A stretch of DNA of 64,000 nucleotides, taken from NCBI GenBank assembly GCA_964610155.1, contig CAZSUY010000009.1, positions 41,866 through 105,865 on the forward strand, read 5' to 3'. The notes beneath the pieces are model-generated. The model saw only the letters and a list, made by a program, of their open reading frames with translations. It ran no database searches and was not told where the DNA came from. This stretch comes from JAFGBM01 sp964610155. Lineage in GTDB: Bacteria > Actinomycetota > Actinomycetes > Actinomycetales > Demequinaceae. Within the stretch, counting starts at the first letter, position 1, and every line of letters begins with the position of its first letter. Positions 25,311 to 32,740 of the stretch are shown here, piece after piece. The translations under genes and the position numbers were made by a program.

Positions 25311-26239
25311 GGATCAAGGGTACCCAGTACTCCGATGGCGTCCCTCACGACGCGAGCCTCATCTGATGGCGTCGCCGCGCCCTCGATCCATATCACCCTT
25401 CTATCCGGCGAGAACCATCGCCTCTGTCGCCGCGCCAAGCGTCGTGTCCTCTGCGCCGTCAGATTCCTTGCCTCGTCATGGTCCAGTTCTCCATCGAGGA
25501 ACCGGAGAACCTCGGCGTACCCCACCGCCCGGCGCGCGGTCTTCCCTTCCCTGAGTCCCTCCTCTACCAAGCCCCGGGTTTCCTCTACGAGGCCCCCTTC
25601 CCACATCCCCTTCGAACGCGCTTCGATGCGTCGATCGAGATCCTCAACCCCCATCCTCAACCCGATCTGAACGGTGTGGAGGAGATACTCCGGGTGCGGC
25701 AGACTCGCAGAATAGGGCCTCCCCGTAATCGTGACGACCTCGAGTGCCCTAACGATGCGCCTCGCATTCTGGGCTGGGATGCGCTCCGCGGCCTCCGGAT
25801 CGCACGCGACGAGTTCGCGGAAAAGCACCCCTGGCCCCTCCGCCTCGGCGCGGGCCTCGAGCCGTGCTCTAACGATTGGATCGGTTTCGGGAAAGTCCAG
25901 GTGATCGAGCAGCGCCCGTACGTAGAGCCCCGATCCGCCAACGACGATGGCGCGATTGCCGCGGGCGTGAATCGCCTTGATGTCGGCACGAGCCTCGAGC
26001 TGATACCTGGCAACCGACGCCTCCTCCGTGACAGCAAGCGTGTCGATCTGGTGGTGCGGGATGCCCCGCCTCTCCGAGGGGGGAAGCTTGGCCGTCCCGA
26101 TGTCCATTCCACGGTAGAACTGGAGGGCATCCGCGTTGATCACCTCGCCGCCATACTCCTCGGCTAGAGCGATGGAGAGCCCCGATTTTCCCGTCGCCGT
26201 TGCCCCCACGATCGCGATGATCGGGGTCCCCAGCGGCAT
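25307..26239 (-). CDS. miaA: tRNA dimethylallyltransferase MiaA
   Basis: MiaA transfers dimethylallyl to N6 of A37 in tRNAs that read UNN codons. The 310-residue protein has the P-loop GATATGKSG at 12-20, the DALQFYRGMDIGTAKL segment that binds the tRNA end, and GGSGLYVRALLDHLDF. It provides the i6A substrate for MiaB encoded immediately upstream; the miaB stop and miaA ATG share one base (TGATG), and miaA overlaps dapF. It is a complete, ordinary family member. Confidence 0.96.
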   Translation of the reverse strand: MPLGTPIIAIVGATATGKSGLSIALAEEYGGEVINADALQFYRGMDIGTAKLPPSERRGIPHHQIDTLAVTEEASVARYQLEARADIKAIHARGNRAIVVGGSGLYVRALLDHLDFPETDPIVRARLEARAEAEGPGVLFRELVACDPEAAERIPAQNARRIVRALEVVTITGRPYSASLPHPEYLLHTVQIGLRMGVEDLDRRIEARSKGMWEGGLVEETRGLVEEGLREGKTARRAVGYAEVLRFLDGELDHDEARNLTAQRTRRLARRQRRWFSPDRRVIWIEGAATPSDEARVVRDAIGVLGTLDP

Positions 26240-27678
26240 CAGGTTCTCCGTCCGCCAGGGGTCAGGACGCTCCCCTCCCAGGCGTCTCCCGCCCGCGTTC
26301 GACGCACGCTAAACGTCCCGCCCTCCACCCCCGAATCGGCGATGAGGTGGTAGGGGGCGCCATAGGTCACCACAGCCGTGACGATATCCCCTGGCCGGGG
26401 TCTTGGACCCTCTGTCGGAACGGCGAAATGAACCAGCCGGTTGTCCGGCGCCCGACCGGTAGTGCGCCCGGAAGGGGCGTCCTTCCGGCCGGCGTCGTCG
26501 ACAACGAGGAGGTCGAGCGGGAGCCCAACGAAGACGCGGTTCTCCTCAAGCGATATCTCCGTTTGCAGCGTAAGAAGGCGCTCGAAGCGCTCCTGAACAA
26601 CCTCCTTCGGGATCTGACCATCGAAGGAAGCGGCTGGTGTGCCTGGCCTGGGTGAGTATTGAAAGGTGAACGCCGAGGCGAATCGGCTCGCCTTGACCAC
26701 CCGTAGCGTCTCTTCGAAATCCTCCTCGGTCTCCCCAGGAAAGCCGACGATGACATCCGTGGTGATCGCGGCTTCCGGTATTTCCGCCCGGACCCGATCG
26801 AGGAGCCCCAAGAACCGAGACGCACGATAGGAGCGCCGCATTGCCCTCAGGACGCGGTCCGAACCGGATTGGAGCGGCATGTGAAGGCTCGGCATGACGT
26901 TCGGGGTTTGGGCCATCGCTGCGATGACCTCGTCGGTGAATGCCGCCGGATGCGGCGACGTGAAGCGGACCCGCTCCAGGCCCTCGATCTCGCCACACGC
27001 ACGTAGGAGGGAAGGGAATGCCTCTCGATCGCCAAAGGCGACGCCGTAGGTATTGACGTTCTGACCCAGCAAGGTCACCTCGATCGCGCCGGACTCCACA
27101 AGGGCTCTAACCTCCGCAAGGACCTCCTCTGGTCGACGATCCCGTTCGGGTCCGCGGAGCGAAGGGACGATGCAGAAGGTGCAGGTGTTGTTGCACCCAA
27201 CCGAGATCGATACCCAGGCCGACGCCACGGATTCACGCCTGACCGGAAGATCAGAGGGGAAGGAAGTCAGGTATTCCTCGATCTCGACCTGGGCCTCGTC
27301 GTTGTGGCGAGCACGCTCGAGCAGCGTGGGAAGCACGCCGATGTTGTGGGTACCGAAGACCACGTCAACCCATGGAGCCTTGTTGAGGACCTCCCCCCTA
27401 TCCTTCTGGGCAAGACATCCCCCGACGGCTATCTGCATCCCCGGGCGGCGGTCCTTGATCGACGCGAGAATACCGAGATTCCCATACAACCTTGTGGCCG
27501 CGTTCTCCCGTACAGCACATGTGTTGACGACGATGACGTCCGCCTCCTCCGAACCCTCTGGGGCCTTCACATAACCGGAATCCTCCAGCAGGCCGGCCAT
27601 GCGCTCGGAGTCGTGAACGTTCATCTGGCAGCCGAGGGTCCTGACGATGTAGGTCGGCGTCTCCGTCCGGTCGGTCAT
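26239..27678 (-). CDS. miaB: tRNA-2-methylthio-N6-dimethylallyladenosine synthase MiaB
   Basis: MiaB is a radical SAM methylthiotransferase that converts i6A37 to ms2i6A37. The 479-residue protein has the UPF0004 domain cysteines C17, C54 and C88 for one 4Fe-4S cluster, the radical SAM cluster C162-x3-C166-x2-C169 (GCNNTCTFCI), and a C-terminal TRAM-like domain. It lies two bases after the rny stop and runs straight into miaA, so the modification pathway is translated as a unit. Confidence 0.96.
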   Translation of the reverse strand: MTDRTETPTYIVRTLGCQMNVHDSERMAGLLEDSGYVKAPEGSEEADVIVVNTCAVRENAATRLYGNLGILASIKDRRPGMQIAVGGCLAQKDRGEVLNKAPWVDVVFGTHNIGVLPTLLERARHNDEAQVEIEEYLTSFPSDLPVRRESVASAWVSISVGCNNTCTFCIVPSLRGPERDRRPEEVLAEVRALVESGAIEVTLLGQNVNTYGVAFGDREAFPSLLRACGEIEGLERVRFTSPHPAAFTDEVIAAMAQTPNVMPSLHMPLQSGSDRVLRAMRRSYRASRFLGLLDRVRAEIPEAAITTDVIVGFPGETEEDFEETLRVVKASRFASAFTFQYSPRPGTPAASFDGQIPKEVVQERFERLLTLQTEISLEENRVFVGLPLDLLVVDDAGRKDAPSGRTTGRAPDNRLVHFAVPTEGPRPRPGDIVTAVVTYGAPYHLIADSGVEGGTFSVRRTRAGDAWEGSVLTPGGRRT

Positions 27679-27680
27679 GC

Positions 27681-29144
27681 CTACTTCGCCACGGCTTCGG
27701 CGCGCAACTCGCGGATGACCGTGACCTTGACCTCCCCCAGATTCTTCGGGTCCTTTCCGATCTTCCCTGCGATGGAGTGGGCGAGAGTTTCCACCTCATC
27801 GTCACCGATCTCGGTAGGTTCGACCACGACCCGAATCTCGCGCCCGGCCGCCATTACGATCACGTCGGCCACCCCCTTGAACTCCCGAATGGTCTTCTCG
27901 AGCGACTCGAGCCTCTCGACGTAGCCCTCGTAGTCGTCGCGCCTAGCCCCCGGTCGGGAAGCAGAGATCGAGTCCGCGATCTGGACGATCACCGCCTCGA
28001 GAGACTCCTGCGGCACTTCGTCGTGATGCGCGGCAATGGCATTGACGACCGTCTGGGACTCACCGTATCTCGCCGCTTCCTCCGCACCGATCGAGGCGTG
28101 AGTACCCTCTCGTTCGGCACCAAAGGCCTTACCCAAGTCGTGAAGGAAAGCCGCGCGACGCGCGACCTCAACATCCGCCCCGATCTCCTGTGCGATCGCG
28201 GCAGCAAGATGAGAACACTCGATCAGGTGACCAAGAACGCACTGGCCGTACGAGGTCCGAAGCCGAAGCCGGCCCAGCACCTCGACCATCTCTGGGTGAA
28301 GGCCCGCCACGCCAGCCTCCGCAAGTGCGTCGAGTGCCGCCGAGTGGTTTCGCTCCGGGGCGTCCTCCAGGGCCGCCTTGTAGGCGGCCTCTATGCGATG
28401 GGGTTGGATCCTTCCGTCCTGGACGAGCGCGGCGAGTGCGGCCTCTGCGACCTCACGCCGTTCGACGTCGAACGAGGACAACATCACTGCATTCGTGCTT
28501 TCCTCCAGAATGAGATTGACCCCGGTCAGCGCCTCGAAAGTCCGAATATTCCGGCCCTCTCTCCCGATTATCCGTCCCTTCATCTCCTCCGAGGGCAGGC
28601 TGATCCAAGTAATGGTCTGTTGAGTCGTCGTCTCACCCGCGTGACGCTGCATGGCTGATACCAAGATCTGCCTCGCCCGAACCTCAGCCTCCTCGAGGGC
28701 GCGTCTCTCCATTCGTCTGATCGCTGTTCTGGTGTCAGCCTCGGCCTCGGCGGTCAGCCTCTTGACGAGTTCCTCCTCGGCTTCCTCCACGGTGATGCCA
28801 GCGACGGATGCCAACTCCTTCTTCATTCGCTTCCGGAACGCCTCCCCCTCAGCCACAAGCTTCTTCTCTTTCTGCCCGATCTCGCTTGACCTCTCCTCAA
28901 GCCCACGCGCATATTCTCCCGCAGCACGTTGATCCGCGGCGATCTCCCTCTCCCTAATCCCTACGCGTTCCTCGCGCCGCTGGATGTCGGCCAAGATTTC
29001 CTTCGACTCTTCCTTGAGCGTATTGGATTCGTGCCGTGCACTCTCCCGTTCAGCCGTCGCTTCCTTGCGGGCGAACTGGAGGAGGAGGAGAGCAATTAGG
29101 CAAGCTGCAAGGAGGAGAACGATGATGAGCGACTGTGTCCACAT
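27681..29144 (-). CDS. rny: Ribonuclease Y
   Basis: RNase Y is a membrane-anchored endoribonuclease that initiates mRNA decay. The 487-residue protein has an N-terminal membrane helix (about 5-23), a long charged coiled coil (about 30-170), a KH domain with GRIIGREGRNIRTFE, and an HD domain with the metal-binding FLHDLGKA. The ATG has GAGGAGG five bases upstream. It sits between recX and miaB. With RNase J and PNPase also in this window, most of an actinobacterial or Firmicute-type RNA degradation set is present. Confidence 0.95.
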   Translation of the reverse strand: MWTQSLIIVLLLAACLIALLLLQFARKEATAERESARHESNTLKEESKEILADIQRREERVGIREREIAADQRAAGEYARGLEERSSEIGQKEKKLVAEGEAFRKRMKKELASVAGITVEEAEEELVKRLTAEAEADTRTAIRRMERRALEEAEVRARQILVSAMQRHAGETTTQQTITWISLPSEEMKGRIIGREGRNIRTFEALTGVNLILEESTNAVMLSSFDVERREVAEAALAALVQDGRIQPHRIEAAYKAALEDAPERNHSAALDALAEAGVAGLHPEMVEVLGRLRLRTSYGQCVLGHLIECSHLAAAIAQEIGADVEVARRAAFLHDLGKAFGAEREGTHASIGAEEAARYGESQTVVNAIAAHHDEVPQESLEAVIVQIADSISASRPGARRDDYEGYVERLESLEKTIREFKGVADVIVMAAGREIRVVVEPTEIGDDEVETLAHSIAGKIGKDPKNLGEVKVTVIRELRAEAVAK

Positions 29145-29185
29145 CTACGCCTCCTCGCCTAGCACGACCCCCCGATCTTACCGCC

Positions 29186-29692
29186 CTATCTATCGGCGTC
29201 TTTGAGCGCCCGCACGAGGGTAAACGCCATCCCTGGTTCGTATCCCTTCCTCCCAAGGGTCGCGACGACCCGACGAATCCGTGCCTCTTGTGGAAGTGTC
29301 CGCAGGGCCTCCCATCGACGCGCGGCGAGTGACGCCGCCGCCGTTTGTTCGTCTTCGTCCGAGATCTCCCCCAATGCACCCTCAATTTCTGGCGCCTCGA
29401 ACCCCTTACGCCTCAGTTCGTCGCGGATGGCCCGCCTCGCGTGCCCTCGTTCGCGATGGCGGGTTCGCGCGATCATCTCGGCCAAAGCCCCGTCGTCCAC
29501 GAGCCCAACCTCGCGATAGCGCTCGATCACCTCATTTGCGACCGATTCCTCGACACCCCGAGCCACCAATCCATCCCTCAACTTAGTTGCGCTCCTGGGA
29601 GCATGAGAGAGAAGCCGCAGGGCCACTTCGCGGGCGCTCTCGGCGGGATCCTCGGGAATCCCCACTGGACCCCGCCGAGCGCGGGCCATCAT
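29186..29692 (-). CDS. recX: Recombination regulator RecX
   Basis: RecX binds RecA filaments and limits their activity. The 168-residue protein is helical throughout with the three-helix repeats of the family (ALRLLSHAPRSATKLRDGL, LVDDGALAEMIARTR, IRDELRRKGF). The open frame continues into recA to 29857, but the start must lie at the tandem ATGs 29692/29689 just after the recA stop, with a gap of only two bases. The ribosome site is weak, suggesting coupling to recA translation. It is thus probably co-induced by DNA damage. Confidence 0.9.
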   Translation of the reverse strand: MMARARRGPVGIPEDPAESAREVALRLLSHAPRSATKLRDGLVARGVEESVANEVIERYREVGLVDDGALAEMIARTRHRERGHARRAIRDELRRKGFEAPEIEGALGEISDEDEQTAAASLAARRWEALRTLPQEARIRRVVATLGRKGYEPGMAFTLVRALKDADR

Positions 29693-29694
29693 CT

Positions 29695-30804
29695 CTAGAG
29701 CGCTGCCTCTTCGATGGCGGCCTCTGCCTCCGCAACGATCTCCCTGGCCACGGCATCCTCCGGCTCTATGACCGGTGCCTGACTCTCCTCGCCGATGCCG
29801 GTGCCGAGGGTGCGAATCCCTAGTTTCTCCTTGAGTTTGCCTTCGATCTCGTCGCATAGGGTCGGGTTGTCCTTGAGAAATCCGCGGGCGTTTTCCTTAC
29901 CCTGCCCAAGTTGATCCCCCTCGTACGTGTACCACGAGCCCGACTTGCGGACGAATCCATGCTCGACCCCGAGGTCGATGATGTCCCCCTCGCGCGAGAT
30001 TCCGACCCCATAGAGTATGTCGAACTCCGCCTGCTTGAACGGAGGGGCCATCTTGTTCTTGACAACCTTGACCCGAGTTCGGTTGCCGACTGGGTCTGTG
30101 CCCTCTTTGAGGGTCTCGATCCGGCGAATGTCGAGCCGGATGGAGGCGTAGAACTTGAGGGCCTTGCCTCCCGTGGTCGTCTCCGGCGAGCCAAAGAACA
30201 CCCCGATCTTCTCCCTCAACTGGTTGATGAAGATGGCCGTTGTGCCGGAGGTGCTCAGTCCCCCCGTGATCTTTCTGAGGGCCTGTGACATTAGTCTGGC
30301 CTGAAGCCCTACGTGGCTGTCCCCCATTTCCCCCTCGATCTCGGCCTTGGGGACAAGCGCGGCTACGGAATCGATGACCACCACGTCGACGCCCCCCGAT
30401 CGTATGAGGATGTCGGTGATCTCGAGGGCCTGCTCGCCCGTATCGGGTTGGGAGACAACGAGATCCTCGATCTTGACCCCCAACCTGCGGGCATATTCCG
30501 AGTCAAGGGCGTGCTCGGCATCGACGAAGGCCGCGACTCCCCCCGCCTTCTGAACGTTCGCCACGGCGTGAAGCGCGAGCGTCGTCTTTCCACTCGCCTC
30601 CGGCCCATAGATCTCGACGATCCGCCCCCGGGGAAGGCCACCGATCCCGAGCGCGAGATCCAGGGAGATCGACCCCGTGGGGATCACAGCGACCGGCACA
30701 ATATCGCCCTCGCCAAGCCTCATCACCGATCCCCTACCGAACTGGCGGTCGATCTGTCCAAGAGCAGCCTCAAGGGCCTTCGCTCGATCTGGAGTTGATG
30801 CCAT
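29695..30804 (-). CDS. recA: Recombinase RecA
   Basis: RecA forms filaments on single-stranded DNA, performs strand exchange and triggers LexA self-cleavage. The 369-residue protein starts MASTPDRAKALEAALGQI and has Walker A GPEASGKT at 67-74, FVDAEHALD, VIDSVAAL as Walker B, and the loop FINQLREKIG. The ATG at 30804 has GAGG seven bases upstream; the open frame to 30852 is not needed. No intein is present, unlike in M. tuberculosis. A LexA box lies 150 bases upstream. recX follows by two bases. Confidence 0.97.
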   Translation of the reverse strand: MASTPDRAKALEAALGQIDRQFGRGSVMRLGEGDIVPVAVIPTGSISLDLALGIGGLPRGRIVEIYGPEASGKTTLALHAVANVQKAGGVAAFVDAEHALDSEYARRLGVKIEDLVVSQPDTGEQALEITDILIRSGGVDVVVIDSVAALVPKAEIEGEMGDSHVGLQARLMSQALRKITGGLSTSGTTAIFINQLREKIGVFFGSPETTTGGKALKFYASIRLDIRRIETLKEGTDPVGNRTRVKVVKNKMAPPFKQAEFDILYGVGISREGDIIDLGVEHGFVRKSGSWYTYEGDQLGQGKENARGFLKDNPTLCDEIEGKLKEKLGIRTLGTGIGEESQAPVIEPEDAVAREIVAEAEAAIEEAAL

Positions 30805-30947
30805 GTCGTCACCTCGTGGTTTCAAATCTGGTGGTCGTTGATCCTGTCGCATTCCTCTACGGACACGACGCTAGGCCGAGCCCCTGACATTGGCCAGACC
30901 TCGGCTCTCCCTGTGGAGAATCAAACCCCGGCAACGTCCTGGGCATA

Positions 30948-30953
30948 AGCCTA
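30948..30953 (-). promoter_or_regulatory. recA: Candidate recA -10 element (TAGGCT)
   Basis: TAGGCT follows immediately after the SOS box on the minus strand, so LexA would cover the -35/-10 spacer. Transcription would begin near 30941, giving a leader of about 135 bases. The TCGCCA at the -35 position is a poor match. Confidence 0.5.
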
Positions 30954-30969
30954 CCGAACACATGTTCGA
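30954..30969. promoter_or_regulatory. SOS (LexA) box of recA
   Basis: On the minus strand TCGAACATGTGTTCGG matches TCGAAC-N4-GTTCGA at 11 of 12 arm positions. It places recA, and probably recX, under LexA control. Confidence 0.9.
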
Positions 30970-31012
30970 ATGGCGACGATGGAGATTCGGCGTGTCGCGG
31001 GTCGCGCGGGGT

Positions 31013-31246
31013 CTACCGAGAGGGCGGAATGAGTCGGGCACGGTCTCCCCCATCACGCGCCGATTCGGGAACCTCCATCTCGTCGCACAGGGCATGCCAC
31101 ACATCCCGAGGCGAGACCCCGGCCTCAAGAGCTTCGGCGGCCGTCCGATCTCCTAGATCCGTGAGCACGAGTCGCCGGGCAAGCGTGCGGGCATACGCGG
31201 ATCCAAAGACGGTATCGAGAAGCGGCCAAAAGTCGCTCTGCAGCAT
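31013..31246 (-). CDS. DUF3046 protein
   Basis: This 77-residue protein matches the DUF3046 family found next to recA in many actinobacteria: an aromatic N-terminus (SDFWPLLDTVFG), then LTDLGDRTAAEALEAG and VWHALCDEMEVP, and an extra basic tail. Function is unknown. Its ATG directly follows the clgR stop (TAGATG, zero gap), which suggests stop-start reinitiation. About 200 bases with the SOS box separate it from recA. Confidence 0.85.
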   Translation of the reverse strand: MLQSDFWPLLDTVFGSAYARTLARRLVLTDLGDRTAAEALEAGVSPRDVWHALCDEMEVPESARDGGDRARLIPPSR

Positions 31247-31579
31247 CTAGCGGCGGGAGTCGATGAGGCGGGGGCGCCTGTGAGAGGCAAGCCATTCGGG
31301 AACCGTGTCCGGAATCGCGTGAACCACATCCGCAACGAATGCGGCCTCCGCGAGCGCGAAGCGATCCGATACCTCATGGAGGACGACCGACATCGGCACA
31401 TCGAGGGCCTCGCAGATCGAGGAAAGCAACTCGGAAGATGCTTCCTTCTGGCCCCGTTCTACCTCTGATAGGTATCCGAGCGATACACGGGCGACCGAAG
31501 ACACATCGCGCAGGGTCTTGCTTTGCGCGAGGCGGGCGTCGCGAAGGACGTCTCCCAACTCGTTGCGCAGGACGGGCAT
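31247..31579 (-). CDS. clgR: ClgR-type helix-turn-helix regulator
   Basis: ClgR is an XRE-family activator of clp protease and other stress genes in actinobacteria. The 110-residue product carries the very conserved helix-turn-helix segment ARVSLGYLSEVERGQKEASS (about 30-49). The start at 31579 has GGGAGG four to five bases upstream; a longer open frame to 31633 lacks a site. It sits between pncC and DUF3046 as in other actinobacteria. The tail ends SRR rather than an AA-type degron. Confidence 0.9.
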   Translation of the reverse strand: MPVLRNELGDVLRDARLAQSKTLRDVSSVARVSLGYLSEVERGQKEASSELLSSICEALDVPMSVVLHEVSDRFALAEAAFVADVVHAIPDTVPEWLASHRRPRLIDSRR

Positions 31580-31632
31580 TCGCCCTCCCTTCACCTTCGG
31601 TCTCATCGGTTCCACAACCGACACAACGCACA

Positions 31633-32130
31633 CTACTCCACCGTTGTTCCCTGGGCGTTATCGGTTTGCAGGATCGTTACCAACGCCACAATCGCTTCCG
31701 CGACGGCTTCACGCCTGACGGCGTCGCGATCTCCTTGGATATGGAGGGTTCTGAGGATGGACCGCCCGTCCCGCACCGCTGCCATGCACACGGTCCCCGG
31801 GGGCTCCCCTCCGTGGGCCTCCGGGCCGGCCACGCCGGTTGTCGCGACCGCCGCATCGGCCGAAAAAACGACCCGTGCCCCGGTCGCCATGGCCAGGGCG
31901 ACCTCCTCGCTTACGGGCCCCGATTCCTCAAGGAGGCCGTCACCCACCCCCAGGATTGAGGCCTTGATCCGAGCGTTGTACGCCACCACCCCTCCCACGA
32001 ATACGTCTGAGGCCCCCGGAACCGCGGTCAGCGCCCCCGCGACCAGGCCCCCTGTGAGCGATTCCGCCGTCGCTACCGTGAGTCCCAGCGCTCGCGCAGC
32101 CGAGATCACCGACGCCGCGTTAGGATCCAT
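31633..32130 (-). CDS. pncC: CinA C-terminal domain protein, nicotinamide-nucleotide amidase
   Basis: This 165-residue stand-alone CinA-C domain has TAESLTGGLVAGALT, VVAYNARIKASILGV and ATTGVAGPEAHGGEPPGTV. PncC deamidates nicotinamide mononucleotide to nicotinate mononucleotide for NAD salvage. The N-terminal MoeA-like domain of full CinA is absent, as is usual in this genomic position. It overlaps pgsA by 11 bases, so the two are likely co-translated. A direct role in competence should not be assumed. Confidence 0.9.
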   Translation of the reverse strand: MDPNAASVISAARALGLTVATAESLTGGLVAGALTAVPGASDVFVGGVVAYNARIKASILGVGDGLLEESGPVSEEVALAMATGARVVFSADAAVATTGVAGPEAHGGEPPGTVCMAAVRDGRSILRTLHIQGDRDAVRREAVAEAIVALVTILQTDNAQGTTVE

Positions 32131-32710
32131 CTCCCCGGTCCGATCCCGTCCCCACCGGGCTCTTGTCCATTACACGGCGAGCCGCGAGGATTCGACGCAT
32201 GTAGTCGATTCCCGTTAGGACCGCGACGACAACCGCGGCCACAAGGCACCACCACGCCGCCTTGTCCAACCAGGCGGGTGACGGCGGCCAGAGATAGAAG
32301 GTGATCGAGGCAATCTGGAGCGTGGTCTTGAGCTTTCCCCCCCTCGATGCAGCGATGACGACCCGCTTGGCGACCCCCAGTCGACCGAGGGTGACAACCA
32401 CCTCCCGGAGGATCAGGACTCCCAACGGCCACCAAGGAATGTCGTCGACGATGCACAGGGACGCAAGGACAGCCAGCATGAGAACCTTGTCAGCGATGGG
32501 GTCGGCGAGTTTCCCAAACGAGGACACGACCCGCCACCGTCGAGCAAGGAATCCGTCTAGAAAATCCGTGGCCGAGGCGACAAGAAACACGAACAAGGCC
32601 CACCACCGGCCCTGCCCATTGACTCCATGGTCCCCGAGTATGAGCCAGACGATAGCGGGCATGGCCGTCAACCGCAGCGCGGTCAGCAGGTTCGGGACAA
32701 GCGTGGTCAT
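32120..32710 (-). CDS. pgsA: CDP-diacylglycerol-glycerol-3-phosphate 3-phosphatidyltransferase
   Basis: This membrane enzyme makes phosphatidylglycerol phosphate. The 196-residue protein has several hydrophobic helices and the complete CDP-alcohol phosphotransferase motif D49-x2-D52-G53-x2-A56-R57-x8-G66-x3-D70-x3-D74. The ATG is preceded by TAGGGT-N6 and no ribosome site, pointing to a leaderless transcript. pgsA is head-to-head with the CapA-like gene: only 30 bases separate the start codons. Confidence 0.92.
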   Translation of the reverse strand: MTTLVPNLLTALRLTAMPAIVWLILGDHGVNGQGRWWALFVFLVASATDFLDGFLARRWRVVSSFGKLADPIADKVLMLAVLASLCIVDDIPWWPLGVLILREVVVTLGRLGVAKRVVIAASRGGKLKTTLQIASITFYLWPPSPAWLDKAAWWCLVAAVVVAVLTGIDYMRRILAARRVMDKSPVGTGSDRGDGS

Positions 32711-32716
32711 TGGACA

Positions 32717-32722
32717 ACCCTA
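32717..32722 (-). promoter_or_regulatory. pgsA: Leaderless-type -10 (TAGGGT) of pgsA
   Basis: On the minus strand TAGGGT is followed by exactly six bases and then the pgsA ATG. It lies inside the 30-base region shared with the opposite gene. Confidence 0.55.
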
Positions 32723-32728
32723 GTGGGC

Positions 32729-32734
32729 TACCGT
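32729..32734 (+). promoter_or_regulatory. Leaderless-type -10 (TACCGT) of the CapA-like gene
   Basis: TACCGT is followed by exactly six bases and then the ATG at 32741. It sits seven bases from the pgsA -10 on the other strand, so the two promoters must compete for polymerase. Confidence 0.5.
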
Positions 32735-32740
32735 TACTCC

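Noticed and set aside
29695..29857. N-terminal extension of recX into recA
   Set aside because: The extra residues are an out-of-frame reading of the recA 3' end, Arg/Gly-rich and unlike RecX.
30805..31012. Small RNA or tRNA gene in the recA upstream gap
   Set aside because: No cloverleaf or T-loop consensus could be found; the SOS box and promoter explain the interval.
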